DNA from: Vibrio anguillarum
GTDB lineage: Bacteria; Pseudomonadota; Gammaproteobacteria; Enterobacterales; Vibrionaceae
Length of the DNA stretch: 64,000 bases
Direction: 5' to 3'
Assembly (NCBI RefSeq): GCF_001989995.2
Contig: NZ_JAHGUP010000009.1
Span: 1-64,000, forward strand
Part shown: piece after piece, positions 29,721-42,272 of the stretch
Position numbering within the stretch: the first letter of the stretch is position 1
Layout: every line of letters begins with the position of its first letter
The notes under the pieces: generated by a model
What the model was told of the DNA's origin: nothing
Seen by the model: the letters and a program-made list of their open reading frames with translations, nothing else
The model's database searches: none
Made by a program: the position numbers and the translations under genes

Positions 29721-29754
29721 TTAGATTGATAACAATTAAAGGACAAGTCGCATC

Positions 29755-29771
29755 GCTAAGTATGCCTTAGC
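29755..29771 (+). other. Hairpin 3 in gltB1 leader
   Basis: Perfect 6-bp stem GCTAAG / CTTAGC with a TATGC loop, ending 36 bases before the gltB1 start and about 20 bases before its ribosome site. Confidence 0.45.
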
Positions 29772-29807
29772 ACACGTGCGTCTAAATTGAACTGGAAGGA
29801 TGTATCT

Positions 29808-32800
29808 ATGGTAGATAGAGAGCAGGATTCACGAGGTCTATATACTCCTGAATTGGAGCATGACGCTTGTGGTATCGGTTTTGTTGCCCACCTGAAAAAC
29901 CGTAAGTCTCACCAAGTTGTGACTCAAGCTTTAGACATGCTTGCTCGTATGGAACACCGTGGTGGCCAAGGCTGTGACCCATGTTCTGGTGATGGCGCAG
30001 GTATCTTATTACAAAAACCCCATGAGTTTTTACTTGAAGAGACCGTTAAACTTGGCTTAAAACTGCCTTCGTTTGAAAAGTACGGCGTCGGCGTGGTGCT
30101 GTTTCCAAGAGATGAGCACAAACGCGCCCAGTGTCGTGATATTTTAGAACGCAACGCCAAGAGACTCGATTTAGAAGTACTGGGTTATCGCGTTTTGCCA
30201 ACCGATAACTCCATGATTGGCGCAGACCCACTTAGCACTGAGCCTCAATTTGAGCACGTTTTCATCTCCGGTGGCCCAAGTACCACCCCCGCAGAATTAG
30301 AGCGTAAATTGTACGTTCTGCGTAATTACACCGTTCGAGTCTGCTTAGAAAGTGTGTCCAACATTGGTGATGATTTTTACATCAACTCCATGTCTTACAA
30401 AACCTTGGTGTATAAAGGTCAGCTCACCACAGAGCAAGTACCACAGTACTTCCTTGATCTACAAAATCCGACCATGGTGACCGCGCTGGCACTGGTGCAT
30501 TCTCGTTTTTCGACCAATACATTCCCTAAATGGCGCTTAGCTCAACCTTTCCGTTACATTGCGCACAACGGCGAAATCAACACAGTACGCGGCAATTTAA
30601 ACTGGATGAAAGCGCGCGAAGCGATCCTCGAATCAGATTTGTTTACACAAGCTGAAATCGACATGCTGCTGCCAATTTGCCAAGAAGGCAGTTCAGATTC
30701 CGCCAACTTCGATATGGCATTAGAGTTATTGGTTCTGTCTGGCCGCAGCCTGCCACACGCCCTGATGATGATGATCCCTGAAGCGTGGCAAGAAAATAAA
30801 AATATGGACCCAACCCGCCGCGCATTTTACCAATACCATGCTAACGTCATGGAACCGTGGGATGGCCCAGCATCAGTATGTTTTACTGATGGTGTACAAG
30901 TTGGCGCAACACTGGACCGTAACGGCCTGCGCCCATCACGTTATACCGTGACTAAAGATGATTTTCTGATCATGGCTTCAGAATCTGGCGTGGTTGAAAT
31001 TGCACCAGAGAACGTGGAATACCGTGGCCGTTTACAGCCCGGACGTATCTTTGTCGCGGATTTAGAGCAAGGACGCATCATTTCTGATGAGGAAGTGAAA
31101 GACAGCATTGCCAATGCACAGCCCTACGCCAAATGGGTTGAAGAGAACCTCCTCAGCTTGAAAAAACTGCCTGAAGCGAGCAACCAGTACAGCCAACCTG
31201 CTCCTGAGCGTCTAATGTCCCGCCAACAGTCGTTTGGCGTCAGCTCAGAAGAGGTGAATGAAATCATTCTTCCTTTGGCAAAAACCGGTTATGAACCGCT
31301 TTCGGCCATGGGTGCAGACTGGCCTCTGGCAGTGCTTTCGCATCAATCACAGCATCTCTCCAACTACTTTAAGCAACTGTTTGCTCAAGTCACCAACCCA
31401 CCGATCGACCCGATCCGTGAAAGAATGGTGATGTCGCTCAATACTTACCTCGGTAAAGATCAGAACTTACTGACAGAGACGCCCCTGCACTGCTTAAAAG
31501 TCGAATTGGAATCTCCGGTTCTTTCCAACTCTGAGCTTGAGAAACTGCGCGCTATTGATAACGAACATCTGCAAGCGAAAACCTTAGATATCGTATTTCA
31601 AGCCAGTGAAGATCAAGGCAAATTGGAACGCGCGCTGAAACGCATTTGCCAATATGCAGAAGATGCGGTTATCGATGGTTACTCGATTATTTTATTGACT
31701 GACCGCGCGGTAAACTCAAACCATGCGGCGATCCCTGCAATGCTCGCTGTCGGTGCGGTTCATCACCACCTGATCCGTAAAGGCTTACGAGCTAAATGTG
31801 ACATAGTGGTAGAAACCGGCGACGCGCGTGAAACACACCACTTTGCGACATTGATTGGCTATGGCGCAAATGCGGTTAACCCGTATTTAGTCATTGAAAC
31901 CATTATCGATTTACAACGAGTCAAAAAACTCGACCCGACCATTGCAGCAAAAGATCTGTTTGACAATTACCGCAAAGGCATCAACGGCGGGCTGCTGAAG
32001 ATCTTCTCCAAAATGGGCATTTCCACACTGCAGTCTTACCACGGTGCGCAAATTTTTGAAGCGTTGGGCATCAGCAAATCAGTGGTAGATAAGTACTTTA
32101 CTGGCACTGTATCGCGCATCCAAGGTTTGACCATTGATGACATCGCAAAAGAGGTGTTAGTTCGCCATCGCGTGGGCTACCCGACTCGCGAAGTTCCAGT
32201 GCAAGTGTTGGATGTGGGCGGCGTTTATCAGTGGAAACAGCGTGGCGAAAAACACCTGTTTAACCCAGAGACGATTTCGTTGCTGCAACAATCAACACGC
32301 AACAAAGATTATGTGCAGTTCAAGCAATACGCGAAAGCGGTAGATGACCAAGGCGACAACGCTGCCACGCTGCGTAGCCAGCTTGATTTTGTTAAAAATC
32401 CAGCCGGTTCGATTCCCATTGAGGCAGTGGAACCGATTGAACGTATTTTAAAACGCTTCGCAACCGGTGCCATGTCGTTTGGTTCAATCTCCTACGAAGC
32501 GCACTCAACGTTAGCCGTGGCGATGAACCGTATTGGCGCGAAATCCAACTCGGGTGAAGGCGGTGAAGATCCAGCACGCTTTGAACGCAAAGAAAATGGC
32601 GATTGGGAACGCTCTGCAATTAAACAGGTCGCTTCTGGTCGTTTTGGCGTGACCTCCTACTACCTCACCAATGCCGATGAACTACAGATCAAAATGGCTC
32701 AAGGCGCGAAACCAGGTGAAGGTGGGCAACTGCCGGGTGATAAAGTCGATGATTGGATCGGCGCGACACGCCACTCGACTCCGGGAGTCGGTCTTATTTC

Positions 32801-34355
32801 ACCACCACCACATCACGATATCTATTCGATCGAAGATTTGGCGCAGCTGATCTTTGATTTGAAAAACGCGAACCGTACCGGCCGCGTCAACGTGAAATTA
32901 GTTTCCGAAGCCGGGGTTGGTACTATCGCCTCCGGTGTGGCTAAAGCCAAAGCGGATGTGGTATTAATTGCCGGCTATGATGGCGGCACGGGTGCATCAC
33001 CGATGTCTTCGATTCGTCACACAGGCTTGCCTTGGGAGCTCGGCCTTGCTGAAACGCACCAAACCTTGCTTAAAAATGGCCTGCGTAATCGCATTGTGGT
33101 GCAAAGTGACGGTCAGATGAAAACACCACGTGACCTTGCAATGGCGACATTGTTAGGCGCGGAAGAGTGGGGAATTGCCACCGCTGCGCTAGTGGTTGAA
33201 GGGTGTATCATGATGCGTAAGTGTCATAAAAACACCTGCCCAGTAGGGATTGCGACACAAAACAAAACCTTGCGTGAGCGCTTTGATGGCCGCGTAGACG
33301 ATGTGGTCACCTTCTTCCAATACATGGCGCAAGGCTTACGTGAAATCATGGCTGAACTGGGTTTCCGTACTATCGATGAAATGGTTGGCCAATCGCATAA
33401 ACTGAAAGTGCGTGACAACATCAACCACTGGAAATACAAAAACCTCGATTTGTCACCAGTGTTGTACATTCAAGAGCCTCGTGCAGAAGATGGTGTTTAT
33501 TGCCAAACCAAACAAAATCATCATCTAGAAAACGTGCTAGATCGTCAGCTAATTCAAGTAGCCAACCCCGCGCTTGAGAAAGGCGAAGCGGTTAACGCAG
33601 TCTTCCCTATCGTCAACACTGACCGTAGCACGGGTACTATGCTGTCGAACGAAATATCGAAGGTATATAAAGACCAAGGTCTACCTCAGCCAATGAAAGT
33701 TAAATTCAACGGCTCCGCAGGACAATCATTCGGGGCATTCCTTGCTAAAGGGGTGACGTTTGAAGTGGAAGGTGATGCCAACGATTATTGGGGCAAAGGC
33801 TTATCTGGCGGTACGTTAGTGCTCTACCCTGACACGCGCTCAACCATCATTGCGCAAGATAACATTGTGGTGGGTAACGTCTGTTTCTATGGCGCAACTT
33901 CTGGTGAATCCTATATTCGCGGCCTTGCTGGAGAACGTTTCTGCGTGCGTAACTCAGGAGCTAAAGTGGTCGTAGAAGGTATCGGCGATCACGGCTGTGA
34001 ATACATGACAGGTGGAGTCGCAGTGATCCTCGGTTCGACAGGACGTAACTTTGCGGCTGGTATGAGCGGCGGTGTAGCCTACGTGTGGAATCGACATGGA
34101 GACTTCGAAACTAAGCTTAACGCTGAATTGGTTGATCTCGACCCACTGCAACAAGAAGATACCGATCTGCTACGTGAGATGCTCAACAAGCATGTTCAGT
34201 TCACAGGAAGTGAAGTGGCTCAGTTATTCCTTGATAATTTTGAAGCAAATCTTACCCAAATGGTAAAAGTGATGCCGCGTGACTACAAAGCGGTTCTTCA
34301 AAAACGCAAGGCTGCAGCTGCGCAAGTACAAACGGAAGAAGTGGAGGCCGTATAA
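29808..34355 (+). CDS. gltB: Glutamate synthase large subunit, first copy (GltB1)
   Basis: NADPH-GOGAT alpha subunit: takes amide nitrogen from glutamine and makes glutamate from 2-oxoglutarate. After a short propeptide the nucleophile Cys21 (DACGIGF) begins the class II glutaminase domain (to about 430). The FMN/2-oxoglutarate barrel (about 790-1200) has [10 protein letters not shown] and [12 protein letters not shown]. The 3Fe-4S cysteines lie in GCIMMRKCHKNTCPVG near 1131-1144, and the GXGXG beta-helix ends the protein. AAGGA precedes ATG 29808; 1515 aa. It is less like E. coli GltB than the second copy is. gltD1 follows directly. Confidence 0.96.
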   Translation: MVDREQDSRGLYTPELEHDACGIGFVAHLKNRKSHQVVTQALDMLARMEHRGGQGCDPCSGDGAGILLQKPHEFLLEETVKLGLKLPSFEKYGVGVVLFPRDEHKRAQCRDILERNAKRLDLEVLGYRVLPTDNSMIGADPLSTEPQFEHVFISGGPSTTPAELERKLYVLRNYTVRVCLESVSNIGDDFYINSMSYKTLVYKGQLTTEQVPQYFLDLQNPTMVTALALVHSRFSTNTFPKWRLAQPFRYIAHNGEINTVRGNLNWMKAREAILESDLFTQAEIDMLLPICQEGSSDSANFDMALELLVLSGRSLPHALMMMIPEAWQENKNMDPTRRAFYQYHANVMEPWDGPASVCFTDGVQVGATLDRNGLRPSRYTVTKDDFLIMASESGVVEIAPENVEYRGRLQPGRIFVADLEQGRIISDEEVKDSIANAQPYAKWVEENLLSLKKLPEASNQYSQPAPERLMSRQQSFGVSSEEVNEIILPLAKTGYEPLSAMGADWPLAVLSHQSQHLSNYFKQLFAQVTNPPIDPIRERMVMSLNTYLGKDQNLLTETPLHCLKVELESPVLSNSELEKLRAIDNEHLQAKTLDIVFQASEDQGKLERALKRICQYAEDAVIDGYSIILLTDRAVNSNHAAIPAMLAVGAVHHHLIRKGLRAKCDIVVETGDARETHHFATLIGYGANAVNPYLVIETIIDLQRVKKLDPTIAAKDLFDNYRKGINGGLLKIFSKMGISTLQSYHGAQIFEALGISKSVVDKYFTGTVSRIQGLTIDDIAKEVLVRHRVGYPTREVPVQVLDVGGVYQWKQRGEKHLFNPETISLLQQSTRNKDYVQFKQYAKAVDDQGDNAATLRSQLDFVKNPAGSIPIEAVEPIERILKRFATGAMSFGSISYEAHSTLAVAMNRIGAKSNSGEGGEDPARFERKENGDWERSAIKQVASGRFGVTSYYLTNADELQIKMAQGAKPGEGGQLPGDKVDDWIGATRHSTPGVGLISPPPHHDIYSIEDLAQLIFDLKNANRTGRVNVKLVSEAGVGTIASGVAKAKADVVLIAGYDGGTGASPMSSIRHTGLPWELGLAETHQTLLKNGLRNRIVVQSDGQMKTPRDLAMATLLGAEEWGIATAALVVEGCIMMRKCHKNTCPVGIATQNKTLRERFDGRVDDVVTFFQYMAQGLREIMAELGFRTIDEMVGQSHKLKVRDNINHWKYKNLDLSPVLYIQEPRAEDGVYCQTKQNHHLENVLDRQLIQVANPALEKGEAVNAVFPIVNTDRSTGTMLSNEISKVYKDQGLPQPMKVKFNGSAGQSFGAFLAKGVTFEVEGDANDYWGKGLSGGTLVLYPDTRSTIIAQDNIVVGNVCFYGATSGESYIRGLAGERFCVRNSGAKVVVEGIGDHGCEYMTGGVAVILGSTGRNFAAGMSGGVAYVWNRHGDFETKLNAELVDLDPLQQEDTDLLREMLNKHVQFTGSEVAQLFLDNFEANLTQMVKVMPRDYKAVLQKRKAAAAQVQTEEVEAV

Positions 34356-35825
34356 ATGGGTAAGCCTACTGGATTTTTAGAACATGGCCGCGAGCTGCCA
34401 AAAAAGCTCGATCCAACGGTTCGTATTCAAAACAACCAAGAGTTTGTCCTCAACGAAGAGTTTGGTAGCAAAATTAATACTCAAGCGTCTCGTTGCATGG
34501 ACTGCGGAGTACCGTTTTGCCATAACGGTTGCCCTATCGGTAACATTATTCCTGAATTTAACGATGCCGTTTATCGTGATAGTTGGGAAGAAGCTTGGAA
34601 GATCTTAAGCTCAACCAATAACTTCCCCGAGTTTACTGGTCGCGTGTGCCCTGCACCTTGCGAAAGTTCGTGCGTACTCGGGATCAACCAAGATCCCATT
34701 ACCATCTGTAATATCGAAAAAACCATCGTGGAAACGGCTTATCGCGAAGGCTATGCCAAAGCGAAAAAGCCGCGTTCTCGTACTGGAAAAACCATCGCTA
34801 TCATTGGCTCTGGCCCGGCGGGTTTGGCCGCAGCTGAGCAGCTGAACAGCGCGGGTCACTCAGTTACTGTGTTTGAACGTGATGAAAAAGTCGGCGGCCT
34901 GCTGCGTTTTGGCATTCCGGATTTCAAACTGGGTATGGACGTTATTGATCGCAAAATCAATTTGATGGCAGAAGCGGGCGTCAAGTTTGAAGTAAATGCA
35001 CATATCGGTGTTGATATCAACGCACAGCAACTGCGCCAAGAGTTTGATGTCATCTTGCTTACAGGTGGCTCTACCGTGCCTCGTAACCTGCCGATTCCGG
35101 GGCGCGAGTTAAAAGGGGTTCATTTTGCGATGGAGTTTCTGGCACAAAATAACCGCCGCGCGAATAACATGGATCTTAAAACTGATGAGATCCACGCTAA
35201 GGGCAAACATGTGGTGGTAATTGGTGGTGGGGATACTGGTTCTGACTGTGTCGGAACCTCAAACCGACACGGCGCCGCAAGCATCACGCAAGTTGAAATC
35301 ATGCCGATCCCAGCCAATAAACGCCCAGCCAATATGCCTTGGCCGCAATATCCAATGATTTTGCGCACCTCAACCTCCCATGAAGAGGGCTGCGAACGTC
35401 ATTGGAATATTCTAACCAAAGAGTTCCTCGGCAACGAGCAAGGTCAAGTCACGGGGCTACGTGCTGCTGATATCGTTTGGCAAGATGCAAAACCGGGTGA
35501 GCGCCCGAACTTTGATGAAGTCGCGGGCAGTGAACGTATTATTGCGTGTGATATGGCTTTCCTTGCTATGGGCTTTTTACATCCAGAACCACATGGTGTA
35601 CTTGCTCAGCTTGATATCAAGTTAGATGAGCGTGGCAATGTGGCAACACAAGGTTTTGCGACCAACCAAAACGGTGTTTTCGCTGCAGGTGATATGCGTA
35701 CAGGACAATCGTTAGTCGTACGTTGTATCAATGAAGGGCGCGAGTGCGCACGCGAGATCGACGCTTACTTGATGGGCAACACCAACTTAGAAGCGAAAGC
35801 CGACTCATTGATGCTTTCAGCCTAG
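34356..35825 (+). CDS. gltD: Glutamate synthase small subunit, first copy (GltD1)
   Basis: GOGAT beta subunit, which passes NADPH electrons through FAD and 4Fe-4S clusters to GltB. N-terminal cluster cysteines lie in RCMDCGVPFCHNGCP (near 46-60) and GRVCPAPCESSC (near 95-106). The FAD motif [15 protein letters not shown] is near 149 and the NADPH motif VVIGGGDTGSDC near 287. The ATG abuts the gltB1 stop, with GGAGG eight bases before it inside gltB1, so the two are tightly coupled. 489 aa. Confidence 0.96.
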   Translation: MGKPTGFLEHGRELPKKLDPTVRIQNNQEFVLNEEFGSKINTQASRCMDCGVPFCHNGCPIGNIIPEFNDAVYRDSWEEAWKILSSTNNFPEFTGRVCPAPCESSCVLGINQDPITICNIEKTIVETAYREGYAKAKKPRSRTGKTIAIIGSGPAGLAAAEQLNSAGHSVTVFERDEKVGGLLRFGIPDFKLGMDVIDRKINLMAEAGVKFEVNAHIGVDINAQQLRQEFDVILLTGGSTVPRNLPIPGRELKGVHFAMEFLAQNNRRANNMDLKTDEIHAKGKHVVVIGGGDTGSDCVGTSNRHGAASITQVEIMPIPANKRPANMPWPQYPMILRTSTSHEEGCERHWNILTKEFLGNEQGQVTGLRAADIVWQDAKPGERPNFDEVAGSERIIACDMAFLAMGFLHPEPHGVLAQLDIKLDERGNVATQGFATNQNGVFAAGDMRTGQSLVVRCINEGRECAREIDAYLMGNTNLEAKADSLMLSA

Positions 35826-35903
35826 TGCCTCGCGCTCTTTTCGCTAGTTCAAGGTGATCCAGAGCGCTAAGCAGCGATGATCCCTTCCAACGTTCTACTT
35901 TTT

Positions 35904-35930
35904 GGCCAGCATTTAATGCTGGCCTTTTTT
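35904..35930 (+). terminator. Terminator of gltB1-gltD1
   Basis: Perfect 9-bp stem GGCCAGCAT / ATGCTGGCC with a TTA loop followed by six Ts. It isolates the first GOGAT operon from the second. Confidence 0.95.
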
Positions 35931-36237
35931 ATGGCTAATTCTTATTCCATGAGATTACCCACGTTAACAAACTGTAACAACAAAAATTCTATCTCATTGA
36001 ATATATTATATTAATCTAGATGATTAGGTGGTAAATCCCATTGCAACATGATTTTTCACCAACAACTTGACCTTTTGCACCATAAGCTATAGGTTGTGAA
36101 GTCAGTGAAAATTAAAATAATCATTTTTGTTAAAATTTAAATTGAGAATGAACGCATAATTACCCACTTAAAACAACAAAAATAGAATAGTTAGTCATTT
36201 ACTGTCTGGATGACAGAGAAGCAAAGGGAGAATTGCA
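35931..36237. promoter_or_regulatory. Promoter region of gltB2
   Basis: About 300 AT-rich bases between the terminator and gltB2. It has its own ribosome site (GGGAG) but no hairpin series like the one before gltB1, so the two operons are probably regulated differently. No specific operator recognised. Confidence 0.45.
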
Positions 36238-39200
36238 ATGGCTCTATATGATCCAAGTTTAGAGAAAGACAACTGTGGATTTGGTTTGATCGCCCACATG
36301 GAAGGCCAAACCAGCCATAAATTAGTCAGAACCGCGATTTCAGCATTAGATCGCATGACCCACCGTGGCGGCATCGCAGCCGATGGTAAAACCGGTGATG
36401 GCTGTGGTCTATTACTACAAAAACCAGATAGTTACCTACGACTCATCGCTGAAGAAAAAGGCTGGAAGCTCGCCAAACAGTATGCGATTGGTATGATTTT
36501 CTTCAGTCAAGATCCGGTCAAAGCGCAATCAGCGCGCGATATTATCAACAAAGAACTGGCGCAAGAAACACTCACAGTGACAGGTTGGCGAACCGTACCA
36601 ACGAATCAAGCTGTACTTGGCCCTATTGCTGCCGAATCTGTGCCTGATATTCAACAAGTCTTTATTAGTGCTCCCGCTGGTTGGCGTGAACGAGACATTG
36701 AACGACGCCTTTACATTGCTCGCCGTCGCATTGAAAAACAAATCACCGAAGATCGTGATTTCTATATTTGCTCACTATCGACTCAAGTCATTGTTTACAA
36801 AGGCTTGTGCATGCCTGCTGACTTACCGCGCTTTTATCTTGACCTAGCTGATCTACGGATGGAATCAGCCATTTGCTTGTTCCACCAGCGCTTTTCAACC
36901 AATACTCAGCCACGTTGGCCACTGGCACAGCCGTTCCGCTACTTAGCGCACAATGGTGAAATCAATACTATCGAAGGGAACCGTCAATGGGCGCGAGCAC
37001 GGGCTTACAAATTTGCCTCTCCCCTACTACCGGATCTGCAAACCGCCGCGCCATTTGTCAATGAAACTGGTTCCGATTCATCAAGCTTAGACAACATGCT
37101 CGATCTGTTTTTAGCGGGGGGAATGGATATTTTCCGTGCCATGCGTATGTTAGTGCCGCCGGCGTGGCAAAATCACCCTGATATGGACCCAGACCTTCGT
37201 GCCTTTTACGACTTTAACTCAAAACACATGGAGCCATGGGATGGCCCAGCAGGCATTGTGTTATCGGATGGCCGTTATGCTGCTTGTAACCTTGATCGCA
37301 ATGGCCTTCGCCCTGCGCGTTATGTGATCACCAAAGATAAACTCATCACCCTCGCCTCTGAAGTCGGAATTTGGGATTACGCGCCCGATGAAGTGGCTGA
37401 AAAAGGCCGCGTTGGGCCCGGTGAACTGCTGGTGATCGACACCCGCCATGGGAAATTGTGGCAATCTAGTGAAATTGATAACGATCTCAAAAGCCGCCAC
37501 CCTTATGGCGAGTGGATGAAAAATAACGTCCACCGATTAACGCCATTTTCTGAACTCAGTGACGACTTGGTGGGCGAGCGCAGCTTTGACAATGACGAGC
37601 TAAAAACCTATCAAAAACAGTTTGCAATGAGCAACGAAGAGATTGATCAAGTACTGCGCGTACTGGGAGATGTAGGCCAAGAAGCGGTGGGATCAATGGG
37701 TGATGATACGCCGATGGCGGTGCTCTCTTCGAAAGAGCGCTTGGTTACCGATTATTTCCGCCAAAAATTTGCCCAAGTTACGAACCCGCCTATCGATCCA
37801 CTACGTGAAAAGCACGTGATGTCACTGGCCACCAGCATCGGCCAAGAGATGAACGTGTTCTGTGAAACCGATGGTCACGCTTATCGTGTTACCTTTGATT
37901 CACCTATCTTGCTCTATTCCGACATGCAACAGCTATTGGAGCTCAGCGACAAACACTATCGCAATACCATTTTAGACATCAATTACGATCCACAGCATAA
38001 GGATCTCAAGCAAGCTTTGCTCGAACTTTGCCAACAAGCAGAGGAGGCTGTACGCCAAGGATCGGTATTGATCGTATTGTCTGACCGCGCTTTGCATAAG
38101 GATAAACTGCCGATCCCAGCGGCAATGGCCGTGGGCGCAGTACACACTCGCTTAGTCGAAGCCAACTTACGCTGCGATGCAAACATCATTATCGAAACCG
38201 CCACCGCACGTGACCCTCATCAATTTGCGGTCTTAATCGGCTTTGGCGCAACCGCCGTCTACCCTTACTTGGCCTACGAAACGCTCGGCAAAATGATTGA
38301 TGATGGCACGTTGGAAAAAAGCTATCGCGAGGTGATGCAAAACTACCGGTACGGTATCGACAAAGGTTTATTGAAAATCATGTCGAAAATGGGCATTTCA
38401 ACCGTTGCCTCTTATCGCTGCTCGCAGCTGTTTGAAGCGGTTGGCCTACATAGCGACGTAGTTCAGTTGTGTTTTAAAGGCGTCACCACGCGCATTCAAG
38501 GTGCTAACTTCGAAGACTTCCAACAAGATCTATTTAATTTAGCGCGCAAAGCGTGGACCAAACGTAAAACGCTCGAACAAGGTGGCTTATTAAAATACGT
38601 GCATGGTGGTGAATACCATGCCTGTAACCCAGATGTGGTTGGTACCTTACAAGCCGCAGTTAAATCAGGTGAAAGCGCCGATTACCAAAGCTTTGCCCAG
38701 CAGGTCAACGCACGCCCCGTCGCGATGCTACGCGATTTACTGCGCTTAAAAAAATCAGCGACACCGCTACCACTGGAAAAAATTGAACCCAGTACGGAGC
38801 TATTTAAACGTTTTGATTCTGCGGCGATGTCGATTGGCGCCTTAAGCCCAGAAGCTCATGAAGCGTTAGCGACCGCAATGAACCGCTTAGGTGGCTACTC
38901 CAACTCTGGTGAAGGTGGAGAAGATCCACGCCGTTTTGGCACTGAACGTAACTCCCGTATTAAGCAGGTCGCATCAGGGCGTTTTGGCGTGACTCCGCAT
39001 TACCTCACCAATGCTGACGTACTGCAAATTAAAGTGGCGCAAGGAGCGAAGCCGGGTGAAGGTGGCCAACTTCCCGGCCATAAAGTGACCGCAGAAATTG
39101 CCAAGTTGCGCTATTCAGTACAAGGCGTAACCTTAATTTCGCCACCGCCGCACCACGATATTTATTCGATTGAAGATTTAGCCCAGCTGATTTTCGATCT

Positions 39201-40701
39201 CAAACAAGTTAACCCAAAAGCTTTGGTTTCGGTCAAATTGGTTTCAGAGCCGGGCGTTGGCACCATTGCCACTGGCGTTGCCAAAGCCTACGCCGATCTT
39301 ATCACTATTTCTGGTTATGACGGCGGTACAGCGGCTAGCCCGCTCACCTCGGTAAAATACGCTGGTAGCCCTTGGGAACTCGGCCTTGCTGAAACCCAAC
39401 AAGCGTTAGTCGCAAACGGCCTGCGCCACAAAATTCGACTTCAAGTTGACGGTGGTCTAAAAACAGGACTGGACGTGATTAAAGGCGCGATTTTAGGTGC
39501 CGAAAGCTTCGGTTTTGGCACAGCTCCTATGGTCGCGATGGGCTGTAAATTCTTACGGATTTGCCACCTTAATAACTGTGCGACGGGCGTAGCAACGCAA
39601 GATGAAACGCTGCGGAAAGAGTATTTCAAAGGCTTACCTGAGATGGTGATGAACTATTTCATCGGTCTTGCCGACGAGGTCCGTGGTTACTTGGCGCAGT
39701 TGGGCGTTGAAAAGCTCACCGATCTGATTGGCCGCACCGATTTACTAGAAGTACTTGAAGGGATGACCGCCAAGCAAAGCAAATTGGACTTATCCGGTTT
39801 ATTGGAAGCGCCAGTATCGGCTCAGGGTCATCCGCTTTACTGGACTCAACCCAATACACCGTTTGATAAAGGACAACTTAACCAACAATTTGTCGATGAC
39901 GCTTTAGCGGCAGTTGAAGCACAACAATCGATCAGCTTGTATTACAACGTACAAAATACTGACCGCTCGCTCGGTGCTCGCCTATCTGGTGAAATCGCCA
40001 AACGTTATGGTAACCAAGGCGTAGCCGCCTCGCCGATTAAAATTTATCTCGATGGCACAGCAGGTCAGTCATTTGGTGTATGGAACGCGGGTGGTGTTGA
40101 GCTTTACCTTACTGGTGATGCCAATGACTATGTTGGTAAAGGGATGGCAGGCGGAAAGCTGGTCATCAAACCCCACCTTGGTACCGCTTTTAACTGCAAC
40201 GACGCTACGATCATCGGCAACACCTGTTTATATGGCGCAACGGGCGGCAAGCTGTTTGCGGCTGGCAAAGCGGGAGAGCGTTTTGGTGTGCGTAACTCTG
40301 GCACTATCACAGTTATCGAAGGCGCTGGTGATAACGCTTGCGAATACATGACAGGCGGAATCGTCGCCATTTTGGGCGCAACAGGCGTTAACTTTGGCGC
40401 GGGTATGACGGGCGGCTTTGCTTACGTGATGGATGAAAACGGTGATTTCCAAGGTCGAGTCAATAGTGAATCAGTAGAGGCTATTTCATTGCAAGATCTC
40501 TACATTCACCAAGAACATTTACGTGGTTTAATTGCCGAGCATTTGGAAGAGACGGGGTCGGTGCATGCTGAACAGATCTTAGCGAACTTTGATGAATGGA
40601 TTCCAAAGTTCTATCTCATCAAACCCCAAGCGGCGGATCTGCAAACCCTACTCGGCCATCAAAGCCGCAGTGCCGCCGAACTTCGCGTTCAAGCGCAATA
40701 A
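36238..40701 (+). CDS. gltB: Glutamate synthase large subunit, second copy (GltB2)
   Basis: Second complete GOGAT alpha subunit, 1487 aa. Nearly every block matches E. coli GltB as I remember it. The nucleophile is Cys13 (KDNCGFGL) after a very short propeptide. The glutaminase motifs [13 protein letters not shown] and [10 protein letters not shown] follow. The synthase barrel has [14 protein letters not shown] and [12 protein letters not shown], and 3Fe-4S cysteines occur in [16 protein letters not shown] near 1101-1114. The GXGXG domain and the C-terminal [15 protein letters not shown] complete it. All catalytic features are intact. It forms an operon with gltD2. Confidence 0.97.
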   Translation: MALYDPSLEKDNCGFGLIAHMEGQTSHKLVRTAISALDRMTHRGGIAADGKTGDGCGLLLQKPDSYLRLIAEEKGWKLAKQYAIGMIFFSQDPVKAQSARDIINKELAQETLTVTGWRTVPTNQAVLGPIAAESVPDIQQVFISAPAGWRERDIERRLYIARRRIEKQITEDRDFYICSLSTQVIVYKGLCMPADLPRFYLDLADLRMESAICLFHQRFSTNTQPRWPLAQPFRYLAHNGEINTIEGNRQWARARAYKFASPLLPDLQTAAPFVNETGSDSSSLDNMLDLFLAGGMDIFRAMRMLVPPAWQNHPDMDPDLRAFYDFNSKHMEPWDGPAGIVLSDGRYAACNLDRNGLRPARYVITKDKLITLASEVGIWDYAPDEVAEKGRVGPGELLVIDTRHGKLWQSSEIDNDLKSRHPYGEWMKNNVHRLTPFSELSDDLVGERSFDNDELKTYQKQFAMSNEEIDQVLRVLGDVGQEAVGSMGDDTPMAVLSSKERLVTDYFRQKFAQVTNPPIDPLREKHVMSLATSIGQEMNVFCETDGHAYRVTFDSPILLYSDMQQLLELSDKHYRNTILDINYDPQHKDLKQALLELCQQAEEAVRQGSVLIVLSDRALHKDKLPIPAAMAVGAVHTRLVEANLRCDANIIIETATARDPHQFAVLIGFGATAVYPYLAYETLGKMIDDGTLEKSYREVMQNYRYGIDKGLLKIMSKMGISTVASYRCSQLFEAVGLHSDVVQLCFKGVTTRIQGANFEDFQQDLFNLARKAWTKRKTLEQGGLLKYVHGGEYHACNPDVVGTLQAAVKSGESADYQSFAQQVNARPVAMLRDLLRLKKSATPLPLEKIEPSTELFKRFDSAAMSIGALSPEAHEALATAMNRLGGYSNSGEGGEDPRRFGTERNSRIKQVASGRFGVTPHYLTNADVLQIKVAQGAKPGEGGQLPGHKVTAEIAKLRYSVQGVTLISPPPHHDIYSIEDLAQLIFDLKQVNPKALVSVKLVSEPGVGTIATGVAKAYADLITISGYDGGTAASPLTSVKYAGSPWELGLAETQQALVANGLRHKIRLQVDGGLKTGLDVIKGAILGAESFGFGTAPMVAMGCKFLRICHLNNCATGVATQDETLRKEYFKGLPEMVMNYFIGLADEVRGYLAQLGVEKLTDLIGRTDLLEVLEGMTAKQSKLDLSGLLEAPVSAQGHPLYWTQPNTPFDKGQLNQQFVDDALAAVEAQQSISLYYNVQNTDRSLGARLSGEIAKRYGNQGVAASPIKIYLDGTAGQSFGVWNAGGVELYLTGDANDYVGKGMAGGKLVIKPHLGTAFNCNDATIIGNTCLYGATGGKLFAAGKAGERFGVRNSGTITVIEGAGDNACEYMTGGIVAILGATGVNFGAGMTGGFAYVMDENGDFQGRVNSESVEAISLQDLYIHQEHLRGLIAEHLEETGSVHAEQILANFDEWIPKFYLIKPQAADLQTLLGHQSRSAAELRVQAQ

Positions 40702-42132
<1,431 letters not shown>

Positions 42133-42155
42133 GCCTTAACTGCTTAATATCCTTG

Positions 42156-42186
42156 AAGGATTCATGGTAACGTGAATCCTTTTTTC
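42156..42186 (+). terminator. Terminator of gltB2-gltD2
   Basis: 9-bp stem AAGGATTCA / TGAATCCTT with an 8-base loop, followed by Ts, 24 bases after the gltD2 stop. Confidence 0.88.
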
Positions 42187-42272
42187 TTAGGCCATTTTCC
42201 TTCAACCATCGACACTGCAGCTTGCTTGTATTTTGGCGATTGGTAATGAGGATTCATTTGATAAGGACTATC

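Larger units (their letters stand above)
29270..29807. promoter_or_regulatory. Intergenic region and structured leader of gltB1
   Basis: About 540 bases between divergent yhcC and gltB1. The first half is AT-rich and presumably holds promoters. The last 150 bases contain successive inverted repeats and a tRNA-like segment, listed separately. No convincing sigma-54 or Lrp site was found by eye. Confidence 0.5.
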
